Of a stretch of 64,000 nucleotides of DNA, positions 34,455 through 42,851 are shown piece after piece. Source of the DNA: Pontibacter pamirensis (GTDB lineage: Bacteria; Bacteroidota; Bacteroidia; Cytophagales; Hymenobacteraceae); contig NZ_SSNI01000008.1 in NCBI RefSeq assembly GCF_010015475.1, forward strand, positions 62,001 to 126,000, read 5' to 3'. Under the pieces are notes generated by a model, which searched no databases, had not been told where the DNA came from, and saw nothing but the letters and a program-made list of their open reading frames with translations. Each line of letters opens with the position of its first letter. The stretch's first letter is position 1. A program made the translations under genes and the position numbers.

Positions 34455-35657
34455 TTGAATTCTACCAATATTGCTCTTACCGGAAAGCCAGAAACCATTG
34501 TTCCCTTAAATGATAAAGAACGTTTAGCAGCACTGTTTCGCTATGAGCTTCTGGATACACCGCCAGAGGCTTTTTTTGATAGAATTACCAGGCTTGCTTC
34601 CAGATTACTTAAAGCGCCCAGTGCTTTTGTTTCGCTTGTCGATAAGGACAGGGTATGGTATAAATCTAATTTTAGCTCGCTCGAAGTATCATGTGTAGAC
34701 CGTGAAGACAGTCTTTGCTCGCTTACTATCATCAATGACGAAGACGTAACAGTTTTCGAAGACACCCATCTGGTACCGGGCCTGATGACAAGCCCTTATG
34801 TAAGTGCACCGGGTGGAATAAGATTTTATGCCGGTGCCCCACTTATCACCCGAGACAATTTTAACATTGGTACTGTGTGTGTTATAGATTCTGAGCCCCG
34901 GAGTGTAAAGGAAGAAGAGAAGGAAATATTAAAGGATTTGGCTAATCTGGTAGTGGAGCAAATTGAACTAAGGGCGCTCACGCGCAAAGCTACCAGAAAG
35001 CACGACGAACTTTACACGAATCTGGCGCATAATATTGCGGAGCCCATCAAAGAGCAACAAGTACTTTTAAATGAAGCATTGGTGTCGCCTGACAGTACAA
35101 ATATCATCAGAAAGTTGCATGCTACTGTTAACGTTTTGCAGGAAAACCTGCAAATTATGCTGCAGGAGTCATTGCAGGAGGAGGAGTTAGTCGTGCGTCC
35201 GCAGCAGATAGCTGTATCCGAGATAGCTCGTTCTGTTGCTGTTGAATTTGAACCGCTGGCTAAGGCGAAACAGCAGGAATTGTTTTTTACAGTGGCCAGC
35301 AGACGCGAATTGTTTGTAGACCCTGATCTTATACGGGAGGCCCTGAGTAACCTGGTGAGCACCTCCATCAAGTATACTCCAAAAGGCAGCGCCATCGGAT
35401 TGGATATCTACGAAAGCAATGGCATCTATAAAGTGGAAGTCAGTTCCGAAGATTCCGTGCTGACAAGACAGGATCTTCGTAAAGTTTTCTTCAAATATGC
35501 TGTTCTTACAGGTAAGACTACAGGCAACGAAGATGCATCAGGTATGGAATTGCCCAGAGCCAAGAGCATCATTGAACTAAACCAAGGCAGGATATGGGCA
35601 GAACCAATAGGCAATGAAAGCGGTAAAAAATTTGTAGTAGCTTTTAATGTTGAGTAA
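34455..35657 (+). CDS. GAF-domain protein with degenerate histidine-kinase region
   Basis: A cytoplasmic 400-residue protein. The N-terminal part (about 20-175) opens with the common signature NDKERLAALFRYELLDTPPE and continues as a GAF sensor domain (FYAGAPLITRDNFNIGTVCV). The rest resembles a histidine kinase but with altered motifs: the H-box is LAHNIAEPIKE (His kept, Glu and Arg lost), the N-box is LSNLVSTSIKYTP (second Asn replaced), and no DxGxG box exists; the final G-box is SGMELPRAKSIIEL. It is probably a non-catalytic or divergent kinase acting by ligand sensing. The start appears to be TTG; no response regulator is adjacent. Confidence 0.75.
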   Translation: MNSTNIALTGKPETIVPLNDKERLAALFRYELLDTPPEAFFDRITRLASRLLKAPSAFVSLVDKDRVWYKSNFSSLEVSCVDREDSLCSLTIINDEDVTVFEDTHLVPGLMTSPYVSAPGGIRFYAGAPLITRDNFNIGTVCVIDSEPRSVKEEEKEILKDLANLVVEQIELRALTRKATRKHDELYTNLAHNIAEPIKEQQVLLNEALVSPDSTNIIRKLHATVNVLQENLQIMLQESLQEEELVVRPQQIAVSEIARSVAVEFEPLAKAKQQELFFTVASRRELFVDPDLIREALSNLVSTSIKYTPKGSAIGLDIYESNGIYKVEVSSEDSVLTRQDLRKVFFKYAVLTGKTTGNEDASGMELPRAKSIIELNQGRIWAEPIGNESGKKFVVAFNVE

Positions 35658-35687
35658 CTAAACCTGGTGCTTGTGGCAAGCGAGTGC

Positions 35688-36770
35688 CTACGCCAACTTT
35701 ATTTGTTTTACGGGATTTTGCCTTTCTGTTTCAGCCACTATGCGGTTCAAATCAGTCAGGATGCTCCCCACGTCACGAAGCGTTTCCAGCGATGAGATCC
35801 GCTTGAAATCCTGGAGGCAAAGTGCCTGCTCTGCGCGGGCCTTCAGAATGTTGTGCTTGAGAAGAGACAGGTTTTCTTCTGAGGTCACAATCATTGTATT
35901 GCCGAAAGCAGCGATACAGTCTGCTGTTGCCCCCATCGCTCTTTTCAGCTGCTGTATGTTATCATACTCCAACTGAAACACTTCGTTTAGTTGTAAGTCT
36001 GCAAGGCCTCTACGTATTCCCCTGATCTGAACCGTAATATGCTCCAGTTTACTTATGCCAACTGCTAACCGGCTCAGCCTGGTTCTTTTGTGCGTCAGAA
36101 ACAGGTTATATTTCAGACTTTGTTCTGCCAGTTGCAGCGTCTGATGGCATCTGTCAGTTTCCTTAATCAGCGCATTTACTTCAGAGCGTCCTGTTTTCCT
36201 GTTTTTCCCGTTGTTGTCTAGCAGCACATTCAGGCTCTTTAGTGTTGTTGCAGACAGTCCGCTAAATGTGATAATGCTTTTCTCAACATCCGGTATGGCA
36301 TTCTGAGGCACGATCAGCGCATTTATAAGCACCGCTATACCTGAACCTAATATTGTTTCAATAATTCTGGCAAAAGCGTAACCTTCTTCAGTTTGCCCGA
36401 AAGCAAGTACCAGAAATGAGCTGATGGCTACTTGTGAAATTACCTGCGGGTTCATCCGGAGCGCTTTAGAGATCCCCATGCCAAGCAGTATCACGAAGAA
36501 GATAGAAACAGCCCCCACATCAAACCAGTGCCCCATCAGCATGCTTAGTATCACGCCGCCCACTATCCCTATAAAGCGTTGTGTGGCTTTGTCGACAGAG
36601 TCTGCCACCGTGACCTGCACAGTGAGAATAGCGGCCAAAGCGGCGAAAAAAGGATATTCCGCTTGCAAAAGATTCTTGGCCACAAACCAGGAAAGGGCAG
36701 CTGCCAGGGCTGTTTTAAAAATCTGTAGCGTTAGCCCATACCGTGCTAATATGTCTGTTACTCTTTTCAA
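35688..36770 (-). CDS. FUSC/aromatic-acid exporter family membrane protein
   Basis: A 360-residue protein with an N-terminal set of about six hydrophobic segments (residues 15-155) including AALAAILTVQVTVADSVDKA and RFIGIVGGVILSMLMGHW, typical of the ArAE/FUSC family, followed by a long helical cytoplasmic domain (about 165-350). Family members export aromatic carboxylic acids or related compounds in some bacteria; no partner adaptor is encoded here. The start appears to be TTG at 36770, since an in-frame TGA lies directly upstream and the next Met is well inside the domain. It converges on the GAF gene with no clear terminator between. Confidence 0.82.
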   Translation of the reverse strand: MKRVTDILARYGLTLQIFKTALAAALSWFVAKNLLQAEYPFFAALAAILTVQVTVADSVDKATQRFIGIVGGVILSMLMGHWFDVGAVSIFFVILLGMGISKALRMNPQVISQVAISSFLVLAFGQTEEGYAFARIIETILGSGIAVLINALIVPQNAIPDVEKSIITFSGLSATTLKSLNVLLDNNGKNRKTGRSEVNALIKETDRCHQTLQLAEQSLKYNLFLTHKRTRLSRLAVGISKLEHITVQIRGIRRGLADLQLNEVFQLEYDNIQQLKRAMGATADCIAAFGNTMIVTSEENLSLLKHNILKARAEQALCLQDFKRISSLETLRDVGSILTDLNRIVAETERQNPVKQIKLA

Positions 36771-36851
36771 TCAAATATTTTATGAAGCTGCTAAACTTTA
36801 TATTACAGTATGCAAAGCTACTGTTTATTCCGAACGTGTGGCCCTTTATAG

Positions 36852-37189
36852 ATGAAACTACCTATGTCTGATCCAGCTGATCAGGCACAGGTGGTAGCCA
36901 GTGATGCTCCAGGTGTTGCAGAACCTGTGCCTGGTCGGAGCCAGGAGTGGAAGTGAAGCTGGATGGCATCCTGAACTCGATGGGATACTGCGATCATGGC
37001 CATTTTGGAAAAACAGAGTATGTAGTGCTTTATTTCTCCAGAGATGCAGATCCGAACAACATCAAACGGACACTTTAGATAGGCACAGAAGAAATGGTGG
37101 ATGCGGACGCTCAAAAGATGTCGGGAGACGCGCACCGCGATACCATTCAGAACCTGCTGGAATTTGATTACTGAAAGATTCAGGTATAG
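36852..37189 (+). pseudogene. Frameshifted, stop-containing remnant of an unknown gene
   Basis: From ATG 36852 the frame reads MKLPMSDPADQAQVVAS... and stops at 36954-36956. A +2 shift at about 36950 continues in a coding-like frame (VKLDGILNSMGYCDHGHFGK, TEYVVLYFSRDADPNNIKRT), then in-frame TAG (37076-37078), more coding-like sequence (GTEEMVDADAQKMSGDAHRD), TGA (37172-37174) and TAG (37187-37189). One frameshift and two internal stops in sequence of normal codon character indicate a recent pseudogene. I do not recognise the family. A remarkable hairpin follows 16 bases downstream. Confidence 0.6.
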
Positions 37190-37204
37190 TCGCCACTTTC
37201 ATAC

Positions 37205-37276
37205 TAGTGAACACTTTAAATAAAAAAGGAGCAAATGTGCTTACGTTTGCTCCTTTTTTATTTAAAGTGTTCACTA
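37205..37276. repeat. Very long perfect hairpin (31-bp arms)
   Basis: Arms 37205-37235 and 37246-37276 are perfect complements over 31 bp. The inner ten bases TGTGCTTACG can add one G-U and two Watson-Crick pairs, leaving a 4-base loop. The inner half (AAAAAAGGAGCAAA and complement) resembles a local terminator stem, but the outer arms, TAGTGAACACTTTAAAT and its complement, extend it far beyond the 7-22 bp stems elsewhere in this window. It may terminate the upstream pseudogene, or be a mobile or repeat palindrome. Confidence 0.75.
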
Positions 37277-37622
37277 TGGAAAATCATCAGTTTAGATATG
37301 TCTCATGTAGCTATCTGAAACTAGAGCATTCATTACTTTCAGTAGCTTTTCTCAATTAGTTATATGCAGCCCTAGCATTTCTAAATACCTCTGCAAAAGA
37401 GAGGAAATGAAGCGTTGAGATTTAACCATTTATTATTTTAAACGTTAGTATTGTAATATATAATACTTAAAAAGTTTTATTTTAGGCTCCTTTAGTTTAG
37501 ATTGGCAGATTTAACACTTAGTGAAATAGTTTTCCTTTTAAACTGCTGATTTTGATTCCTCTACTGCTTTTTGTGATTACGGCAATGTAAAGCTGATCTA
37601 CATTGCAACGCAACTTTAAATA
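37277..37622. other. A/T-rich intergenic region before the subtilase gene
   Basis: No reading frame is recognised. A small hairpin, GCAATGTA (37582-37589) with TACATTGC (37599-37606), lies 17 bases before the subtilase ATG and could be an operator or leader structure. Otherwise nothing is seen. Confidence 0.3.
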
Positions 37623-39155
37623 ATGCTTATTATGAAACCAACTTACCAGCACAAATTTATCTTTTCTTTGATCCTGCTGCTTGCCACGTCTTTTGGATGC
37701 TCAAAAGAGGATGACTTAATGCCTGATGGTACACTGCGGCAAAGCACGGAGAGTGCCGCAAAAATGAGCGACACACGGACTAATGTCACATTGCTGTCAG
37801 ATCGTTACATCATCATCTCATCTACTAATGCTATTCCATCCGAGTTGAAGAGCAAAATGGGCGCTTTAAAAGGAAAATTAACAGCTACGATAGACGAAGT
37901 AGGACTTGCTACAGCGACCTCCTCTGATCCTGATTTCATCGCCAAAGCCTCCAAAATAAAAGGTGTTAGTGCTGTTATGCACGATTTCAATGTACAGTGG
38001 GTAGATCCTTCTAAAGAAATCAAGGTTAAAGCTAACTACGGTAATCCTCCTGCTAGCGGTGATGATGATTTCTTTTTTGATCTGCAATGGGGGCACGATG
38101 CGATTGATGCCCCGGAAGCCTGGAATGCAGGTTATAGAGGGGCGGGTGCCAGAGTAGCTGTGTTAGATACAGGATTTGACTTAACACACCCGGATCTGGA
38201 GCCTAACATCGATATGGCTGCAAGCAAAAGCTTTGTGCCCGGGGAGGACCTGCAATACTCTTTACCCGATCCCTTTAGCCATGGCACCCATGTGGCAGGA
38301 ACAATTGCCGCCGCAGACAATAGTTTTGGTATTATTGGTGTAGCACCTGAGGCAAAGCTGATTTTGGTAAAAGTATTAAGCGACGAAGGTTCAGGAGCTT
38401 TTTCCTGGGTAATGGATGGGATAGTACATGCGACTGATCAGGGTGCTGATGTTATCAATATGAGCCTTTCTGCCTACTTTCCCCGCAATGGCAAGTTTAG
38501 GGACGAAAATAATAAAGTAATATTTGATGACAAAGCTTTACAGAAAACCGTTGTGGCACTAAGCAAAGTAACCACTTATGCTTTTCAACGGGGTGTTACT
38601 GTCATAGCTGCCGCAGGAAACGATGGGATAAATCAAAACGAAGATCGCAATTATGTAGTGATGCCGGCAGAGGCGCCGCATGTTATTTCTATCTCAGCTA
38701 CAGCACCTAGAGGCTGGGCTTTAGCTCCATTCACGGCATTCCTTGATTATCCGGCTTCCTATACTAACTATGGTACACCAGAAGTTGACTTAGCAGCACC
38801 TGGCGGCGATGTAAGTTATGCTGGCGATGAAATAGTGACAATTGGCTTTGTTACCGCGCCCGCCTATGTTTTCGATTTAGTTTTTAGCACCGGAAATGGT
38901 TCCTGGTATTGGTCGGGAGGGACCAGTATGGCAGCGCCGCATGCAGCAGGCGTGGCTGCTCTCGTGATCGGTAAAAATGGGGGTGATATGAAGCCGGCGC
39001 AAGTGGAGACTACCCTTCGTAATTCCGCGGAAGATTTAGGAAAGCCAGGCCGGGATCCTTTTTATGGACACGGAAGAGTGAATGCTTATAAGGCTGTAAC
39101 AGGCGTAAAATCACCTGCTTCTCCTGCTAAGGGTAAACCTATTACCCGGAAGTAG
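37623..39155 (+). CDS. S8 subtilase-family lipoprotein
   Basis: A secreted serine peptidase. The signal peptide ends in a lipobox-like SFGCSKED, so it is probably lipid-anchored. Residues about 55-125 resemble an inhibitor-I9 propeptide (DRYIIISSTNAIPSELKSKM). The catalytic triad is complete: Asp in VAVLDTGFDLTHPDLE, His in SHGTHVAGTIAA, Ser in GGTSMAAPHAAG; the oxyanion Asn is in AAAGNDGINQ. It has no C-terminal T9SS sorting domain. ATG codons at 37623 and 37632 are both possible; the second gives the more usual MKPTYQ start. It is monocistronic, ending at a bidirectional terminator. Confidence 0.92.
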   Translation: MLIMKPTYQHKFIFSLILLLATSFGCSKEDDLMPDGTLRQSTESAAKMSDTRTNVTLLSDRYIIISSTNAIPSELKSKMGALKGKLTATIDEVGLATATSSDPDFIAKASKIKGVSAVMHDFNVQWVDPSKEIKVKANYGNPPASGDDDFFFDLQWGHDAIDAPEAWNAGYRGAGARVAVLDTGFDLTHPDLEPNIDMAASKSFVPGEDLQYSLPDPFSHGTHVAGTIAAADNSFGIIGVAPEAKLILVKVLSDEGSGAFSWVMDGIVHATDQGADVINMSLSAYFPRNGKFRDENNKVIFDDKALQKTVVALSKVTTYAFQRGVTVIAAAGNDGINQNEDRNYVVMPAEAPHVISISATAPRGWALAPFTAFLDYPASYTNYGTPEVDLAAPGGDVSYAGDEIVTIGFVTAPAYVFDLVFSTGNGSWYWSGGTSMAAPHAAGVAALVIGKNGGDMKPAQVETTLRNSAEDLGKPGRDPFYGHGRVNAYKAVTGVKSPASPAKGKPITRK

Positions 39156-39177
39156 CTACTTTGTGATAAAGTTTTTT

Positions 39178-39220
39178 AAAAGCACAGCACCTTTCTATTT
39201 CTTGAAAGTGCTGTGCTTTT
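39178..39220. terminator. Bidirectional terminator between subtilase and addB-like genes
   Basis: AAAAGCACAGCAC (39178-39190) and GTGCTGTGCTTTT (39208-39220) form a 13-bp stem, extendable by TTTC/GAAA. T and A tracts lie on both sides, between convergent genes. Confidence 0.88.
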
Positions 39221-39240
39221 GCTCTTATGCGGCATTTACC

Positions 39241-42147
39241 TTACCGCGCACAAATCCCCCTATATGGGCACCACTGGCATACTTCCAGATCATTTGTTTT
39301 TCGGATTGGCTCCTCCGGGTCCAGCATGCGGCGAACGAAGTCGGAGAGGAGTGTCTCAGAGGCGACGATGAAGTCCTTGGGGGTAGCGCCGTCTGCTTCG
39401 GTGAAGTTAAATTCAGAACTCATCACACCTGCGTCTAAATTCCTGAAGGAGAGAATGCCGGAATGGGGCTGAATACTCCACGGAACTACGTGCTGCGCAT
39501 TGCGCAGTATGGTTTCCGGCTGCTCTTTCAGCGTACGCTGCAGCACATACTGGTACAGCCAGAGTTGGCGGGCTTTGTCATACTTCGGATCAGTGGTGAA
39601 CTGCAGCTCCACTTCTTCAGGCTTTACCTTTAGCTGGCCCGGCTCCACCTTACCTGTTTTATAGTCTATTACCCGAAGATCGTGACCCGTCAGGTCAATG
39701 CGGTCAGCTTTACCGGCAATACGCACCAGAACCTCTTCGTCGCCCACCTGCACGGGTAGCGTGGCCGAAAGTGTTTCTTCGAGGCGCAGCACGTAAAGCG
39801 GCAGTTCGTCTGAATAGAGCAGGTTCTGCAGGTATTTCTCAAGCACCTGCACCGCTACTTTATAGAGCAGGCGGTTCATGCCGCGCTCCGGCACTGCCCC
39901 GCGTGTTACGCGACTGAACTCCATCTTCACCTGCCCAGGCAGCTGCGTCAGCATCGACTCTACATCAGCAGATTCAATGGGCTTGCCTGTCTGTTCAAAC
40001 TCCCTAAAAAAGTCCTCCAGTACCTGGTGCACCAGCGTTCCGAATTTATCAGCCCCTAACTGTTCCTCCACTTCCTCCACCTCCTGCATTTTAGCAATGC
40101 GTGTGAAGTAGTACTGCAGCGAACAGTTGATGTACATGTTCAGGTGCGAAGGGTAGAGCCCCCGTTGCAGTTCCTTTTTAAACTGCTCTATTGTCTGCGC
40201 ATCTTTCTCTATCAGTATCTCCTCGTTATACTCCCTTGTCTTTTTCTGCTCCACGGCAGCAGTCATGTCCCTGAATTTAATGTTAGAGTTGCGCAGTGCG
40301 AGGTCGTTTTGCAGTTGCAGGATAAATCGGCTTTTCTCGCCCGAACCATAAGTGTCAGAGGGCAGCACGTAGAGCAGGTTCACCCGCTTGGCACGCTGCA
40401 GCAGGCGGTAAAAATTATAAGCCGTCGCTCCTTCGGTTTCGGAGTAGGTTGGCAGGCCAAACTCCCGCAGCACATCGTAGGGCATCAGCGACTGGTGGCG
40501 TTTGGGTGCCGGCAGCGTGTTCTCGTTCACCGAAAGGATAATCAGGTTCTCGAAATCCAATGCGCGCGTTTCCAGCATACCCATGATCTGCAGGTCCGCG
40601 ATAGGTTCGCCGCTGAAGGGGAGGCGGGTGGATGCGATGAGCTCGTAGAGGAACTTGCGGAAACTGCGCACCGATATTTTGTGCTCCCGGCAGTCGAAAA
40701 TGGTGTCAAGGCGCTTGACGAGGGTATAAAAGATGTACAGGTATTCTGTCTCGATGGTGTTGTGGCCGTGGCTGTAGACTTCGCGCAGCAATTCTATGAG
40801 CCTGTACATGCTGGCAATAATGTCATCGCAGTCGCGCCAGGTTTTGAACAGCACTTCGAAGAGCGGGTGCTGCTGGCCCAGATTCAAGAGTTCCTGCGCT
40901 GACACCATAACTTTGTTGTCTTCAACAATCTTGTCCAGCACCTGCTGAATCATGCCGTGGTACTTCGCCTGCTCCGGCTGGTCGTTCAGGTAAAGTTCGT
41001 AGCGCCTGATAAAGGGGTGTGTGAGCAGTTTCGTGACGGACAGGTGGTGGTACTGGTATACCTTATAACCCGATTCCTGCAGTTGGGTGATGCCGGTCAG
41101 GTGAACTTCAAATAACAAATCGATGAGGTTGAACAGGGGAGTGCCATTAAAATTCAAACCCATCGTCACGTTATAGCTTGGTATGTTTTCCGGTATGGAG
41201 TGCAGCACCGGCAGGAGCAGCGTTTCGTCTGGCAATACAATTGCTACCTGTGCGTATTTGTCCTGCTTCCTGATTTCCTGCAGCAGCTGCCCTGCCAGTT
41301 TGCCCTGCATACTGGCATTGGCTACCCCGATAACGTTGATCTCCTTTTCATCTGTCAGGAGTAGGTTCTGCTGCCAGCGCCACTCCGGTAGTTTCCAGGT
41401 GCTTTTATATTTCCGGAGGAAGCTTCCGGCACGGTTAGGCGTATTCTCCTCCATATAGAAATCATCAGAGTCGAAGAGCACCTCCGCCTTTTCATGCTTC
41501 AGCAGTGTTTTGATGATTTTTTCTTCCGAAGCGGTCAGGGCGTTGAGGCCGATAAAAATGTATTGGGCACAGTCAGATTCTTTGGCAATGGAGTCGATAT
41601 TGTCCGCCACTTTACGGAAGGCCATGCCGGTATAGGCCTGCTTTTTCTCCAGCAGGTGCTTTTTCAAGTTATGATAAGTCTTCTCAATATTGTCCCAGAG
41701 GCTGAAGTACTTGCGCATAGTAGGGGAGAATTCCTTACCCAGGAACTTCGGGTCCCAGCGCTCCAGCGCCTTGGCTTCTCCCAGGTATTCAAACAGTTTT
41801 CCTGTATTCACCAGGTTCTGGTCGATGCGGCTGAAGTCATCTAACAACGTGGCGGCCCACGTCACGAACTGGTCGAAGTCCAGCGTCGGGTCCTGCTCCC
41901 GCATGAGGTCATATAGTTCAAGCTGCAGGTTTATCGGTTCCAGCACATCCGTCTTTGCCAGGCGGCAGATGAAATCCTCCATCGCCGACACCTCGGGCGA
42001 CCAGATAGGCTCTGTGGCCGCTTGTGCCAGCGCATTTTTAAAGAAGAAACTCGCACGCCGCGAAGGCAGCACAATGCATAAGTCACTGATATTCTCTTTA
42101 TACTTTTCGTAAACGTATTTTGCCGATAGCTCTAGGAAAGTCTGCAA
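39241..42147 (-). CDS. AddB-like PD-(D/E)XK nuclease/helicase subunit
   Basis: Partner of the AddA-like protein in double-strand-break processing for RecA recombination. Of 968 residues, the N-terminal half is UvrD-like but has IVLPSRRASFFFK where the Walker A should be, so ATP hydrolysis here is doubtful. The C-terminal nuclease has GTLVHQVLEDFF and LRVIDYKTGK (about 825), the D...D-K active-site pattern. An iron-sulphur-type Cys set is visible: YINCSLQYYF (about 674) and CQWCPYRGIC (957-966), as in AddB. The start appears to be TTG at 42147; no in-frame ATG exists upstream before a TAG. Confidence 0.85.
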   Translation of the reverse strand: MQTFLELSAKYVYEKYKENISDLCIVLPSRRASFFFKNALAQAATEPIWSPEVSAMEDFICRLAKTDVLEPINLQLELYDLMREQDPTLDFDQFVTWAATLLDDFSRIDQNLVNTGKLFEYLGEAKALERWDPKFLGKEFSPTMRKYFSLWDNIEKTYHNLKKHLLEKKQAYTGMAFRKVADNIDSIAKESDCAQYIFIGLNALTASEEKIIKTLLKHEKAEVLFDSDDFYMEENTPNRAGSFLRKYKSTWKLPEWRWQQNLLLTDEKEINVIGVANASMQGKLAGQLLQEIRKQDKYAQVAIVLPDETLLLPVLHSIPENIPSYNVTMGLNFNGTPLFNLIDLLFEVHLTGITQLQESGYKVYQYHHLSVTKLLTHPFIRRYELYLNDQPEQAKYHGMIQQVLDKIVEDNKVMVSAQELLNLGQQHPLFEVLFKTWRDCDDIIASMYRLIELLREVYSHGHNTIETEYLYIFYTLVKRLDTIFDCREHKISVRSFRKFLYELIASTRLPFSGEPIADLQIMGMLETRALDFENLIILSVNENTLPAPKRHQSLMPYDVLREFGLPTYSETEGATAYNFYRLLQRAKRVNLLYVLPSDTYGSGEKSRFILQLQNDLALRNSNIKFRDMTAAVEQKKTREYNEEILIEKDAQTIEQFKKELQRGLYPSHLNMYINCSLQYYFTRIAKMQEVEEVEEQLGADKFGTLVHQVLEDFFREFEQTGKPIESADVESMLTQLPGQVKMEFSRVTRGAVPERGMNRLLYKVAVQVLEKYLQNLLYSDELPLYVLRLEETLSATLPVQVGDEEVLVRIAGKADRIDLTGHDLRVIDYKTGKVEPGQLKVKPEEVELQFTTDPKYDKARQLWLYQYVLQRTLKEQPETILRNAQHVVPWSIQPHSGILSFRNLDAGVMSSEFNFTEADGATPKDFIVASETLLSDFVRRMLDPEEPIRKTNDLEVCQWCPYRGICAR

Positions 42148-42233
42148 GGGTGTTTGTGTTGTATAGGTGGACTTTGTTCCAGGAATAATTTCTATAAAAA
42201 AGAGCTAAACAATATCAGCGCCTTTTTAGATAG

Positions 42234-42287
42234 ATAAACTACCCATCCCTAACCCCTCCAGGCAAGGGTTAGGGATGGGTAGTTTAT
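42234..42287. repeat. 22-bp palindromic element between addB-like and VOC genes
   Basis: Arms 42234-42255 and 42266-42287 are perfect complements (ATAAACTACCCATCCC... with the core CCCTAACCC) around loop CTCCAGGCAA. The C-rich sequence ACCCATCCCTAACCCCTCC resembles dispersed palindromic repeats of bacterial intergenic regions. The minus strand has no good U tract after the stem, so termination of the VOC gene is not certain. Confidence 0.6.
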
Positions 42288-42328
42288 TTTGCAACCAGAT
42301 TCAACGTATCAGGTCGATTTGTCAGCAA

Positions 42329-42757
42329 TTAATGTATAGAAGCGCCAACTTCGGATCCGTCCATTGGTAGGAAAGGATTGTAAGCAATCTCCCAAAGGTT
42401 ATCGTCCGGATCAGCGATGTAGCTGCTGTAGCCGCCCCAGAACACTTTTTCCGGTTGCTTCACCACTTTGGCTCCTTTCGCTTCCAGCGATGCCACCAAC
42501 TTATCCACTTCCTGCTCTGACCGCACATTGTGGGCGAGCGAAAATCCTCTGAAGCCTTTACCATCAGCCGCTACTCCTGCGTCGTCAGCCAGCGATTCCT
42601 GCGGGAACAGTGCCAGCTGTATGCCATTCAATTGAAAGAACACAATGCTTTCGGTGCTGCTTTCCAGCGGCTTCCATCCAAATACCTTCTGGTAAAAGTC
42701 TCTTGACCGTTGCAGGTTTTTAACGCCTAATGTAATGAGGGTTATGCGATTTTCCAT
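42329..42757 (-). CDS. VOC-family (glyoxalase/dioxygenase fold) protein
   Basis: A 142-residue protein with paired beta-alpha-beta-beta-beta modules: ITLITLGVKNLQRSRDFYQK VF, then GFSLAHNVRSEQEVDKLV and GGYSSYIADPDDNLWEIAYN. A metal-site Glu is present near the end; others are less clear. The superfamily covers lyases, dioxygenases and antibiotic-binding proteins, so no reaction can be named. It sits between the two Add genes, on the same strand, with a palindrome downstream. Confidence 0.85.
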   Translation of the reverse strand: MENRITLITLGVKNLQRSRDFYQKVFGWKPLESSTESIVFFQLNGIQLALFPQESLADDAGVAADGKGFRGFSLAHNVRSEQEVDKLVASLEAKGAKVVKQPEKVFWGGYSSYIADPDDNLWEIAYNPFLPMDGSEVGASIH

Positions 42758-42851
42758 CCGGGGTTTTTATACACGATTTGTGAAATATTATGGGGTGGTA
42801 TACTTCAAATTTTACATTGAGTACAAATGAAGCGAGTTTTTCCGCCATTTC

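Noticed and set aside
40144..40902. 252-codon + strand open frame
   Set aside because: Antisense shadow of the AddB-like gene.
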